Part shown: piece after piece, positions 43,440 through 54,571 of the stretch
Layout: each line of letters starts with the position of its first letter
Numbering within the stretch: the first letter of the stretch is position 1
DNA from: Neocallimastix lanati (nom. inval.)
Lineage: Eukaryota > Neocallimastigomycota > Neocallimastigomycetes > Neocallimastigales > Neocallimastigaceae
Assembly: GCA_016946835.1 (NCBI GenBank)
Contig: JACVTC010000063.1
Span: 251,001 to 315,000, forward strand
DNA: 64,000 nucleotides
Direction: 5' to 3'
Program-made: the position numbers and the translations under genes
The notes under the pieces: generated by a model
Database searches by the model: none
Seen by the model: only the letters and a program-made list of their open reading frames with translations
Told to the model about the DNA's origin: nothing

Positions 43440-44790
43440 TTTGTTTTTTATTTTTTAAAATTCCAGAAGTTCTCCTTTCCTAATATTTGGGATTCTTCTT
43501 TTTGTAATTCCGATAATAATTGGAAAAAAAGTTTTTTTTTTTTTTTGCAAATAATTTTTTTTTTTAAAGTATTTATTAAAAGTTTCTGAAACATTATTTG
43601 TAATATGCTCAATATTATTATAATAGTTCCAATTTTCAGTTTCAAAGTTAATTAAATAAGTTTTTTTAAAAATATCCTAAAAATTCTAAAAATTGAACAT
43701 AATTATGTTCTTGGCAATCACTTTTTATTTTACTATAAATTATCATATATATATTCAGGATTAATAAAAGGAAAGTTCGAAATATTATTATAATAAATAG
43801 ATAAATCTTTTATTTTTTTCAACTTTATTTCCACATAATTCTTTTTTTTTTTCTTTTTTTTTTAATTTCTAATATTTTTTTAAAATGCCATATACAATAT
43901 TTATTATTTACATTTAATAAAAACTTTTTCTGCCACATTAGATATTGCTTTTTCAAAATCATAATGAAATATTTTTGGTGTAATTTCAATACTATTATAT
44001 TTACTAGAATTTTTTTTTTTTTTTTTTTTTTTTTTTATTTCTTCAAATAATATTTCATAAGTTGTTTGCTTTTTATTTTTTAATATAGAAAAGAAAGTAG
44101 TATAAAAACAATTTAATTCTGTAAACATAGGTTCTAGTTATAAAATACTTGATATCTAAATATAGGTGCAATATAAAATGTGCCATCCGCAAAAATATGT
44201 TTATTTTTTAGAAAATAATTCTGCTTGGAATGGAGATTGAAAAACAAGTAAATCATTATTTTTAAATATCATAAAAAATTTTTCATCCCTTTTTATTTTA
44301 TAATATATTTTGATTCATTGGGAATTTCATCAAATGTTGTTATATCAGGAGGTAGCTGTTTTCTTCTTCTCCTTTTTGTTACTTGGGATTTAATTGAATT
44401 ATATCCAGGACATATAAGACCCATAACCTTGAGAAAATTTCATCATATTTACGTTTTATCTATTTACATTAAAAGGACTTGAACTATTTGAAATTTCATC
44501 ATATTTACGTTTTATCTATTTACATTAAAAGGAATTAAACTATTTGAAATTTCATCATATTTACGTTTTATCTATTTACATTAAAAGGAATTGAACTATT
44601 TGAAATTTCATCATATTTACGTTTTATCTATTTACATTAAAAGGAATTAAACTATTTGAAATTTCATCTTTAATTTTTTTATTTTTAACAATTGATTTAG
44701 CTGCTTCAAATTTATTTTCAAGATGATTATGTATGTGAGTCATCATATTCTAAGATTTAATTCTCATTGTTTAAAATAATGAAAGATGGT
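43440..44790 (-). pseudogene. Decayed MULE-type (FLYWCH/Mutator-like) transposase
   Basis: Minus-strand translation across several frames gives, in order: an N-terminal HTHNHLENKFEAAKSI patch (near 44720), RKQLPPDITTFDEIPNES (near 44350), FFMIFKNNDLLVFQSPFQ, then FADGTFYIAPIFRYQVF (near 44180). The last is the first catalytic-Asp region of MULE transposases. FYTTFFSILKNKKQTTYEI and FEKAISNVAEKVF (second Asp region, near 43950) follow, then a C-terminal TNNVSETFN-like patch (near 43600). Homopolymer runs and stops break every frame, so no protein can be made. No terminal inverted repeats were found. Confidence 0.75.
44435..44672. repeat. 56-bp tandem repeat inside the transposase remnant, about four copies
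   Basis: The phrase AATTTCATCATATTTACG recurs at 56-base steps (about 44435, 44491, 44547, 44603; a partial unit at 44659). It copies the segment following the DEIS coding patch. 56 is not a multiple of 3, so the expansion is not frame-preserving. Confidence 0.9.
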
Positions 44791-44823
44791 CATTTATTTA
44801 ATGTTTTATATTTAGTACATATA

Positions 44824-44857
<34 letters not shown>

Positions 44858-44964
44858 TGAATTGTCTTTCCTTTTGGATGATGGATTAATTTTATATTTT
44901 CTGTTTAAAAATAATTTGTTCTTTACCTCTTTTAGTTTTGCCTATTTCAATTTCTAGATTTTTC

Positions 44965-45009
<45 letters not shown>

Positions 45010-45437
45010 CTTAATAAAAGTTTCTAATTAAATATTTTAATGATTAATTTTAATAATAAATATTTTTAATTATATATATATATTTCGAATGAAGATTAAT
45101 TATCCAAATCTTATTTTTTAATTCTTTTATATTTTAAATAAGTCCTTTTTTTTTTCTAGGGTAGCTGATAAATATAAAGTATTTATGAGATTATTATATT
45201 TTTTAATATATAAAGGATAAAAATTTTTATATCATAATTTTTATATTTAATAACTATTATTATTTTCATCGTTATTATAAAAATATTTTTATTAATGTTT
45301 CTGCAATTATTACTACAGTTTATATTATTTGTTTATTATTTATTATATATTATTATTAATTTATAACATAAAATGCTGTAAGAAAAACTTTTTTATGTTT
45401 TTCTAAAGAAGATAAATATTATTTTTATTAATTCATC

Positions 45438-45468
<31 letters not shown>

Positions 45469-45728
45469 AAATAATAATAATTATTATTTATATTTTTAAT
45501 TATCATTATTATTATTAATGACAATCCTTTTATAATTATTATATATTGTTTATATTATGATTTATCAATTATTTATCATTTATTTATTTAAATAGATATT
45601 TGTAAAGATATTTGTATATGAAATTTTTTTTTAATATTTACAAATATTTACTTCAAAAATATAAATACATCCATATTAATAATATTTAATGTTACTTATT
45701 TATTTATTTATTTATTTATTTAATAATT

Positions 45729-45882
45729 TTCAGTTTGGCGAAATGCAACTTGGTGAAATGCCCCACTTCCCATCATCATTCAATCATCATCGGTCATGCT
45801 TTTGCCTAAGGTCGGATAGTGTCCCTGCGGAATGGCCTTACTGGAGTGTTTGGCATTGGTGGCCCTCCGACCTCTGATATGC
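45729..45882. other. Isolated higher-complexity island, origin unknown
   Basis: About 150 bases near 50 percent G/C inside a desert. One plus-strand frame is open (GEMQLGEMPHFPS... to SDL then stop), but with no gene-like flank. It does not resemble the LINEs, LTRs or transposase seen here. It could be an exon relic, a TE scrap or a small RNA. Confidence 0.35.
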
Positions 45883-45920
45883 TTTATTTATTTATATTAT
45901 TAATGAGAATTTTTTCCTAG

Positions 45921-45952
<32 letters not shown>

Positions 45953-46234
45953 GGAATGTCCCTCCAAGTTTTTCTAACTTCACCCTTTTTTTGAAAAATG
46001 AAAGAGAGACTACTATAACCTAACCCACTGATGGAGATATTTTATTTTATTTTTTTTTTTTTTTTTTTGAAAATATTAAATATATTCTATAATATAGTAT
46101 AATTAGAGTCATACTGATTTTTCAATAAATAAAATCAACATTTATCAATAGTTATATATATATATATATAATGATTTTTTTTTTTTTTTTAATTTTAGAA
46201 AAAAAATTCTTTTTTTTATGAAAATTTATTCTAC

Positions 46235-46335
46235 ATGCAGAAGTACCATATGTTAATGAATTCCCTTGTAACTATACTAAATTACAGTACTTGCCGCAAT
46301 GATCACACAGCTAGGACAGTACCTTATTTATATTA
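46235..46335. other. Second isolated higher-complexity island, origin unknown
   Basis: About 100 bases including CAGTACTTGCCGCAATGATC and a closing GTACC. No open frame of use. A short likeness to the U1 snRNA 5' region (ACTTGCC against ACTTACC, then TGATCAC) is too weak to call. Confidence 0.3.
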
Positions 46336-47093
46336 CTTAGGAGATTAATAATGATAATAATAAATAGATAGATAGATATATAAGGGGAGGGGAAATAATT
46401 ACCTATAACCCTAACCACCATATCAATACTATATTAGAAAATGAAAAACGAATTGTTTTATTCTATTCGTACGTTTGAAAATATTATAGCATAAATATAA
46501 TTACTAATAGTAAAAGATTTTTGATTTTTCATTCAAAATAACAAATAGCATTTATAATCATATTCTAATAAGAGTTTTTTATTTCTTTTATAATTTTTTT
46601 TTTTTTTTTTTTAAATTGATATATTTTCGAAATAATGAATAATAAATAATAAATAAGTAAATAAATAAATAATAATTAATAATAATAAAAGAGTATTTAT
46701 TAATAAATAATAAATAAATAAATAAATAAATAAATAGATAATAATAAATAATAATAAATAATAATAAAAGAGTATTTATTTTTAAATAATAAATAAATAA
46801 TTAAATAATAATAATAAAAGAGTATTTAGTTTTAAATAATAAATAAATAAATAAATAAATAAATAATAGATAATAATAAATAATAAATAGTAATATATAA
46901 TTTTAAATATATAAAAAAATAAAAAAAAAAAAAAAAAATAAATATGAATAATTTAAAAGACGTAAAGTAAAATAACTTAAGATATAATTATTAAAATTAA
47001 AAAAATAATATTTAAATAATTAATTGATCATTCCACCTTTTAAATTCTTGCGCAGTATTTTATAAAATCTTAAACTTTAATAAAAATATTTTT

Positions 47094-47345
47094 ATATTTA
47101 ATAAATATTCATAAATATTTTATAATAAAAGAGATATTTCTAAATAATCAAGTTAAAAAAAAAAAAAGTTATGATATTGTAATATTTAATAAATATTAAT
47201 AAATATTTTGTAATAAAAGAGATATTTATAAATAATCAAGTTAAAAAAAAAAAAAAGTTATGATATTGTAATATTTAATAAATATTAATAAATATTTTAT
47301 AATAAAAGAGATATTTAAAAATAATTAAGTTAAAAAAAAAAAGTT
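47094..47345. repeat. 88/89-bp tandem repeat, three copies
   Basis: The block containing AAAAGAGATATTT, an AATAATCAAGTT phrase, a poly-A run and AGTTATGATATTG repeats at 47131, 47219 and 47308. Confidence 0.85.
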
Positions 47346-47689
47346 ATTTTAATATATACTTAATATATACTTAATATATAAATCTTTTCTAAAATTATTT
47401 CATTTTTTTAATAGAAGATTATTTCAATTTTTTAATATTTAATATTTATATATTTTAAAATTTTATTTTTCAATTAATAAATAATTAATATTTATTATTA
47501 TTATTATTATTGAATTTTATAATTATTATAATTATTATTTTTATTTATTATACAATCTAGGAAGAAACAAATAATTCTAAAAATTATTTTTTTTTCTTTC
47601 TTTCCGTATAAATCGAAGATAACTTTTAACTTTGAATTATTGCTAAATAATTTTGGATAATTTATAAAATAAATAAATAATTGAATAAT

Positions 47690-47919
47690 AAATAATAAAT
47701 AATAAATAATAAATAATAAATAATAAATAATAAATAATAAATAATAAATAATAAATAATAAATAATAAATAATAAATAATAAATAATAAATAATAAAAAA
47801 GAGTATTTATTAATAAATAATTGAATCATAAATAATAAATAGTAAATAATAAATAATAAAAAAGAGTATTTATTAATAAATAATTGAATCATAAATAATA
47901 AATAGTAAATAATAAATAA

Positions 47920-47962
<43 letters not shown>

Positions 47963-48010
47963 ACAAATAAATAATAAATAATAAATAATAAATAATAAAT
48001 AATTGAATAA
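47690..48010. repeat. AATAAAT heptamer minisatellite with a 63-bp higher-order unit
   Basis: Seven-base period over about 100 bases, then a 63-base unit carrying GAGTATTTATTAATAAATAA (47801 and 47864), then (AAAT)n. The same GAGTATTTAT word occurs in the related block at 46690-46830. Confidence 0.9.
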
Positions 48011-48952
48011 TAATAATAATATTTGATGACTTATAAAAAATTAATATATATATATATTAATAATAAATATTTAATGCTTTATTAGAAAATGTAAACTGAT
48101 CATTGAGAGTGATATAGAATAGAGTAAAAGAGGTTTAGTGGTAATGAAGAAATTATAGTATAAAAAAAAAATTTTTTTTTTATTTCAAATAAACAAATAT
48201 GTATCGATATAAATATTACTAAAACATTATATAATTGTTGCAATTATTATTGATAATTTTATTAGTTAATATGTACTTTTTTTTTTTACATATTAAAACT
48301 TATTAATTATATACATTAAATGTTAGTAAATATTTTAGTACGAAAAATAAAATAAGAGAAATTTTATAAAAAAAGTATATCTTATCATAAAAATAAATAG
48401 ATTATCATGTCATTATCTATTTAATTATTACAATAAGATATTTAATAGTTCAATTTACTTTTAATATTTAAATACTTTTTTTTTTTTTTATATATATATT
48501 ATCTACTTTTTGGTTTTTATATTTAAAAATAATAATTAATTATTTTATTTTATTTTTATACTCTATATATTTTTTTAAATTTTTTAATTATCATTTTTTA
48601 ATTTTAAAAATTATTATTTTAAAAATTTTAAAATTTCGAGATATGTATATATATATATATTTATTTTTTCTTTAAATTTTTTTTTAATTTTTAATTTTTT
48701 TTTTTTTTTTGATTAATATTAATTTAAAAAACTGAAATATGATTGGATAAAATTATTTTTTTTTAAAAAAAAATTAATATATTTTAAACTTTTTTTTTTT
48801 TTTTTTAAATAACTATAATAGAAAAAAAAATTTTTTTTTTTTTCTTTGCAAATTAGAAAATAAAAAAATTGTTATTATATTTTAAAACAATTTAAATTTA
48901 TTTTGTTTATAGAATTTAGAATTAATAATAATTATATATATATATATAAAGA

Positions 48953-49722
48953 ATGTCAAAAGAAACTTGTTGGATTGGTATTAGTTTAGGTAGAGATAAT
49001 GCTGCTTTATCTACTACTGCTGTGGTAATTATTATTAAAATTTTAATATTTGAGATTTTATTATATAATTTTTATAAAAATAAAAATCTATTAATATAAT
49101 TTTATAATCTATATATAAAAAAAATTACTAAATGATAATACTAAATAATAATAAAAATAATAATAATTATATTAAATTAATCATTTAATTTATCATTATT
49201 TAAAAAAATTTAAAAAGACCGATAATGTTGATATTATTGCAAACGAAGATGGTGACCGTTTAATTCCAGTTTGTGTTTCATTCGGACAACAAGATTTTGT
49301 ATGTATTTTTTATTTATTAATTCAAGAAAGGAAAATTTTATTTATTTAATTTTATTTTATGATAAATTATCAGGAAAACGATTGAAATTAATCTTTTTTT
49401 TTTTTTATTTCTTTATTATCAAATTTATTTTAAATATCTATAATAAAAATATATAAATTTAATATTTGAAAATAGTTAATTGGTACCCAAGCCAAAAATC
49501 AATTAGTTTTTAATTCTAAAAATACAATTCAACAATTTATTGATATTGTCGGAAAGAGGTAATACAATTCACAATGATATATATTTATTTATTTCTTTAT
49601 AATAAAAATAAAGTTAAATATTTAGATTAACTAATTTAAAATTTTTAAATTAATTTAATTATGAAATCTACATAAAATTTTAAAAATGTAATCTATAAAA
49701 TAAAATTTATAAACAAATAAAA

Positions 49723-49773
<51 letters not shown>

Positions 49774-51249
49774 AAACAAACAAACAAAATAATAATAATA
49801 ATAATAAAATAATAATAATAAAAAAATAATAATAATAAATAAAATAATATATAAAATGGAAAAAAAAAAAAAAAAAAATTATAAAATAATTAAAAAACAA
49901 TTAAAATTAAAAAAAGTTATGATGATATTGAAAATAGAGATGCTAAATTAGATGAAATTGATGGAAAACCAGTTTATAATATTGAAATATATCCACCATT
50001 TGATGAAGAAACTGAAGAAGAAGTTGAACCTGAAATTAAACAATTTAGTCCAGAAGAAATTAGTATTAAATATTTAGAAGCTTTAAAGAAGAGTGCAGAA
50101 AACTTTATTGGTAAGGATATTGAAGGTTGTGTTGTTTCTGTTCCAATTTCAAAAATTCAAAATAATGATTGTAATGATTTAAAGGAAGTTATTCAAAAAG
50201 CTGGATTCAAATACGTTCAAACTATCAGTGAACCAGCTGCTGCTGTTTTAGCTTATCAAGATAAGGATGGTGAAGAAAATACTTTATGTGATAAGAATAT
50301 ATTAATTGCTGATTTAGGTGGTAGAAGTTTCAAATCTTGTTTAATTAAAAATAGTTATGGTATTATTACTGTCTTATCTCAAGAAGAATGTCCAGTTGGT
50401 GGTAAGGACTTTGATGATATTTTAATTAATTATTTCAAGAATGAATTTAAGAAGAAGAATCATATTGATATAGAAGATAACAAACGTGCTCTTACCAAAT
50501 TAAGACTTGCTAGTGAAAAGACAAAGAGAACCCTTTCTCGTACTAATAGTACTACTTGTAGTGTTGACTCTTTAGCTGAAGGTATTGATATGCACTCTAC
50601 TATAAATAAGATGAGATTTGATATGCTTTCCAATAAATTAATCAATCAATGTTTAGAAACCATTGAAGACACCGTTGAAAATTCCAATATTGAATTTGAA
50701 GATATTGATGAAGTTATCATTATTGGTGGTGCTTCCAGAATGCCAAAATTCCAATCTAAAATTGAATCTTTATTTGAAGAATACACTAAGATTAGAAATG
50801 ATATTGAACCGGATGAAGCTATTGCTTCTGGTTGTGCTATTCAAGCCAAATTATTAAGTGAAAATATTGATAAAGCTGAATACAAGAAACTTTTAGAAGA
50901 TAATGAAATTAAACTTCCACATCTTACTCAATCTCTTGGTATTGAAGATACCAATGGTGATTTTATACCTATTGTTCCAAAGAATACTGTTTTACCAGCT
51001 ACTCGTTTCCTTGAAGTTGATAATTTGAATACCCCATTATACTTTGCTTTCTATCAAGGGGAAAGTGAAGTAGCTAAAGAAAATAAATTAGTTTCACAAG
51101 TAGTGATTGATGATTTTGTTGTTGAAGGTGGTGAAGCTAAGGAAGGAGAAAAAATTAATATTAGAATTAATTTATCTTCCGATAGTCTTGTTATTAATGC
51201 TCAAAATAAATCAACTAAACAATCTACTAAAATTAGTATTAAACTATAA
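48953..51249 (+). CDS. SSZ1: Ssz1-type Hsp70 (ribosome-associated complex), four exons
   Basis: Exons at 48953-49024, 49218-49298, 49476-49558 and 49917-51249 join through GT-AG introns (193, 177 and 358 bp) into a 522-residue protein, in frame throughout. The N-terminal Hsp70 ATPase fold is complete: IGISLGRDNAA (8-18), NEDGDRLIPV, SEPAAAVLAY, the second phosphate loop at Asp211 and IIIGGASRMP (about 346-355). The second phosphate loop reads DLGGRSF where hydrolysing Hsp70s have DLGGGTFD. The C-terminal part is short (about 400-522) with no helical lid, and the length suits Ssz1 rather than a 640-residue Hsp70. In yeast, Ssz1 pairs with the J-protein zuotin at the ribosome exit and folds nascent chains without needing ATP hydrolysis. 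By family knowledge the product is cytosolic. An Hsp110/Lhs1-like protein is less likely because those are longer. Confidence 0.82.
49559..49916 (+). other. Intron 3 of the Ssz1-like gene, A-rich
   Basis: GTAATA...AAAAAG borders. The inside holds about 50 A's in a row at 49729-49770 and AAT triplets. It interrupts an Arg/Ser codon after two bases. Confidence 0.8.
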
Positions 51250-51344
51250 GTTAATAGAAATTAATAATAATAATAAAAAAAAAAATAAGTTAAATACGAA
51301 AATAGTAATAGTAATTATAATAATGACAATATTAATAATAAAAA

Positions 51345-51376
<32 letters not shown>

Positions 51377-51484
51377 AGTTTAAGTAAAAAAAGTTTTTTT
51401 TTTATTATTTTTTTTAGTATAACCCTAAGTAGAATAAAAGGTTTAAATTCATAATTATATAAATTAATTAATTAATTAAAAAAA

Positions 51485-51516
<32 letters not shown>

Positions 51517-51539
51517 AAGAAAAAAAGGAAATAAAATAA

Positions 51540-51579
<40 letters not shown>

Positions 51580-51642
51580 TAATAGAAATTCAGTTTTATT
51601 AAAAAAAATATGATCTAGAATATAATATAAAAATAATTCAAT

Positions 51643-51686
<44 letters not shown>

Positions 51687-51914
51687 CTTAATAAAAAATT
51701 AAAACTATTTATTTATTTACAGTATATAATATTAAAAGTATATATTGTATTATTATTTTTTTTTTATTTTTTTATTATTTATTTTTTATTTTTTATTTTT
51801 TTTTAAATTTTTTTTTTCTTACTAATAATAGATATAATATTTCAGAAATATTATATTGTATTAAACTTTATTCATTTAATAAAATTATATCTATACATAT
51901 CTATATCTATCTTT
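51250..51914. other. AT-rich 3' flank of the Ssz1-like gene
   Basis: Homopolymers up to about 40 bases. No further feature. Confidence 0.6.
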
Positions 51915-52029
51915 ATATATATATATATATATTTTTTTTTTTTTTAAACAATGAATAAAAATAATTAATAAAACAATTATTATATAATGGGGATTTTTTA
52001 TTTTATTTTTTTATTTTATTTTTCATTTA
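51915..52029. repeat. Direct repeat (about 115 bp) left of an internally deleted LINE copy
   Basis: TA run, T run, then AAACAATGAATAAAAATAAT and on to TTTTCATTTA. It matches 52970-53091 with one substitution and small length changes in homopolymers. It touches the LINE poly(A). Confidence 0.8.
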
Positions 52030-52968
52030 TTTTTTTTTTTTTTTTTTTTTTTTTTTAGACAGGGAAGAGAATACACTTCCAAAACTTTATTAATTTTATT
52101 TTAAAAAATACATGTAGGTGAAAAGTACATTTGAAATTAAAAATAAAAAAGCTCGAAAATACTATGTATTTCGGCAAGTTGTACTATGCGGGAATTTTTC
52201 CCTTCCTAACAAATAAAAAAGAAATAAAACCTAGAAGTAATATCTTTAAAATAGATAGTGTGGTGTCCACTAAACTCTCCCCGGATTCATCATTTATTGA
52301 ACTACTAGTACAAGATTCATCCTTCGTAGAAATAAATAGATGACGATCCTGTATTATCATTATGCCTTATCAGTACGACGTCGACGCTCTTGGATAAGTT
52401 TGGTATTTTGCAATACCTATCAAATAATAGCTCAAACGAACTACTAATGATAGGTATTGCACTTGTTAAGAATTCCGCCAAGCCCACAATTTTTGGAACA
52501 GGTGACTCAGATGAACCTTTGAAAAGTAGTTCATTTAATTGTCTCTGTTCCCCACTATCGAAATGTTCCCCACTATCGAAATGTAGCTCATTTAAAACTA
52601 AAGTCCCACCAAGAAGGAACAAGTATATATAATGATTGATATAATCTTCAAAATTAGAAATAGAGTCATAGGAAGAAAGAGGATTAAACGCTCTAATCTT
52701 CCTAAGGAATAAAACATAGAGATCATCGATGAAATTTAAAGAATTCCATCTAAAAGATGCAAGAGCATCGCATTTAAAAATCCAATGTTCAAAAGATTGT
52801 TTATCTTCGCCACAACAGGGGCAAGACTTGGGGCAATCTTCTGAAACTCTACCCATTCTAATAGCAATAGTAGTATTGTATTTATAACCACAGCGTAAAT
52901 CTAAAAAGGCTAAATATGTGAATTTTCCTTGAAATTTTCTTCTTTGGCATTATTTTTCATTTAATGAA

Positions 52969-52969
<1 letters not shown>
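52030..52969 (-). mobile_element. LINE copy, 5'-truncated and internally deleted
   Basis: Poly(A) (T run 52030-52056), 3' tail, then a readable minus-strand frame (52317-52856, 179 codons). It carries the Cys cluster CPKSCPCCGEDK and the shared C-terminal region (VGLAEFLTSAIPI, SKSVDVV). Upstream at about 52900 it jumps directly to RT motif A sequence (KFTYLAFLDL), so most of the RT is missing, and the copy ends at about 52949. A 14-base word TTATTTTTCATTTA at 52950-52963 copies the end of the flanking repeat and may be filler made during insertion. Confidence 0.8.
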
Positions 52970-53002
<33 letters not shown>

Positions 53003-53091
53003 AAACAATTAATAAAAATAATTAATAAAACAATTATTATATAATGGGGATTTTATTTTTTATTTTATTTTTTTATTTTATTTTTCATTTA
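52970..53091. repeat. Direct repeat (about 120 bp) right of the same LINE copy
   Basis: Right partner of 51915-52029, probably the second half of a long target-site duplication. Confidence 0.8.
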
Positions 53092-53429
53092 GTTTTATTA
53101 TTTTTCTAATTATAAATTTTTAATTTTATTTTATTTTATTATGTATACTTGTACTTTTATATTATTACATTCAATATTTATTTTATTTTATTTTATTTTT
53201 ATTTTATTTTATTTACTAGTATTAACACCTACAAATAATATTATATATAATAAATATATATTATTTGTATTTTTTAGTAAAAATATATATATTAATAAAT
53301 ATATTATTTATTATAATTATATTTATTATTTATTTATTATTTATTATTATTATTATTTTTAATATACAATTTTTTTTTTTTTTTTTTTTATTTCTTTCTT
53401 TCATTTTTATTTTTCTATTTAGCAAATAA

Positions 53430-53498
<69 letters not shown>

Positions 53499-53531
53499 TT
53501 ATGTGGAGTGATAAATTTGGTTTTCATTCAA
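53092..53531. other. AT-rich spacer, 3' flank of the ABC transporter gene
   Basis: TTTTA/ATTT repeats, a TA run at 53436-53462 and T runs. No gene. Confidence 0.6.
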
Positions 53532-54518
53532 TTATTTTTGAACGATTTGCTTCTTTGCAAAATTAATAAAGATTTGTTCAAGTGAAGTTTGATTAAAACT
53601 ATAATCGGTGACAAGACCACTTTTCTTACATTCTTCTATTTTTTCGAAAATAGATCCCAAATATTTAGTTATTTTAACTTCATACTTGACACGGTTATTA
53701 GAAATTTTTTCCATTTTATATTGGTTAGAATTAAACAAATTTCCTTCTTTAATAATTTCAGAATGGAAGTGATCAATATCACTGGTTTGTAATTCTAAAG
53801 TATAACTTTCGCCATATTTCATCTTTAAGTGTTCTGGACTACCAATACAAATTAAACGACCATTAACTAAAATGGCTAAACGATCACAGAGATGTTCAAC
53901 CTCTTCCATAGAGTGAGTCGTCAAAATTATGGCCGAATCATTCATTCTTTTCGTTTGCTTAATGATATCCCATATTAAACGACGAGTCGATGGATCCATA
54001 CCAGCGGTGGGTTCATCTAATAAAATACGCTTTGGATAACCACAAATAGCAATTATAATAGAAAGTTTACGTTTAGTACCTCCACTTAAGCTATCAACAC
54101 ATTTGTTTTGATGTTCTTCTAGGCCAACGGCATTAATATAATGAGAAGCGTAAACCTTTGCGTCCTTAGAATGGTAACCACGAATACGAAGGAAAAATTC
54201 AATATGTTCACGAAGAGTTAATTCCTTCCAAAGAATATCTTGTTGTGGACAGTAACCCATAGAAATTTCGCTTAATTTGGCTTGATGAATTTCAACCCCA
54301 TTGAAACAAATACTGCCCATGGTCTGAGGAATAGTAGAGGCAATTGTATTCAATGTAGTAGTTTTACCAGCACCATTAGGACCTAAAAGGCCGAAGCATT
54401 CATGGTTTCTGACACCAAAGTTAACATCAATAACAGCTGTTTTAACAAATTTATTTGGATTTACAACAGATTCATGAATACTACCATAAGTATAATTACT
54501 TTGATTTTCTCCTATGGC

Positions 54519-54571
<53 letters not shown>

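Larger units (their letters stand above)
44791..48952. other. AT-rich intergenic DNA with minisatellites and two complex islands
   Basis: Mostly homopolymers and AT repeats. Exceptions are the islands at 45729-45882 and 46235-46335, the tandem units at 47094-47345, and the 7-base AATAAAT arrays at 46620-48010. The last 250 bases should contain the promoter of the Ssz1-like gene, but no motif stands out. Confidence 0.6.

Noticed and set aside
46395-46425. AACCCTAACC word resembling a telomere repeat (also near 10052)
   Set aside because: A single short occurrence each time, not an array.
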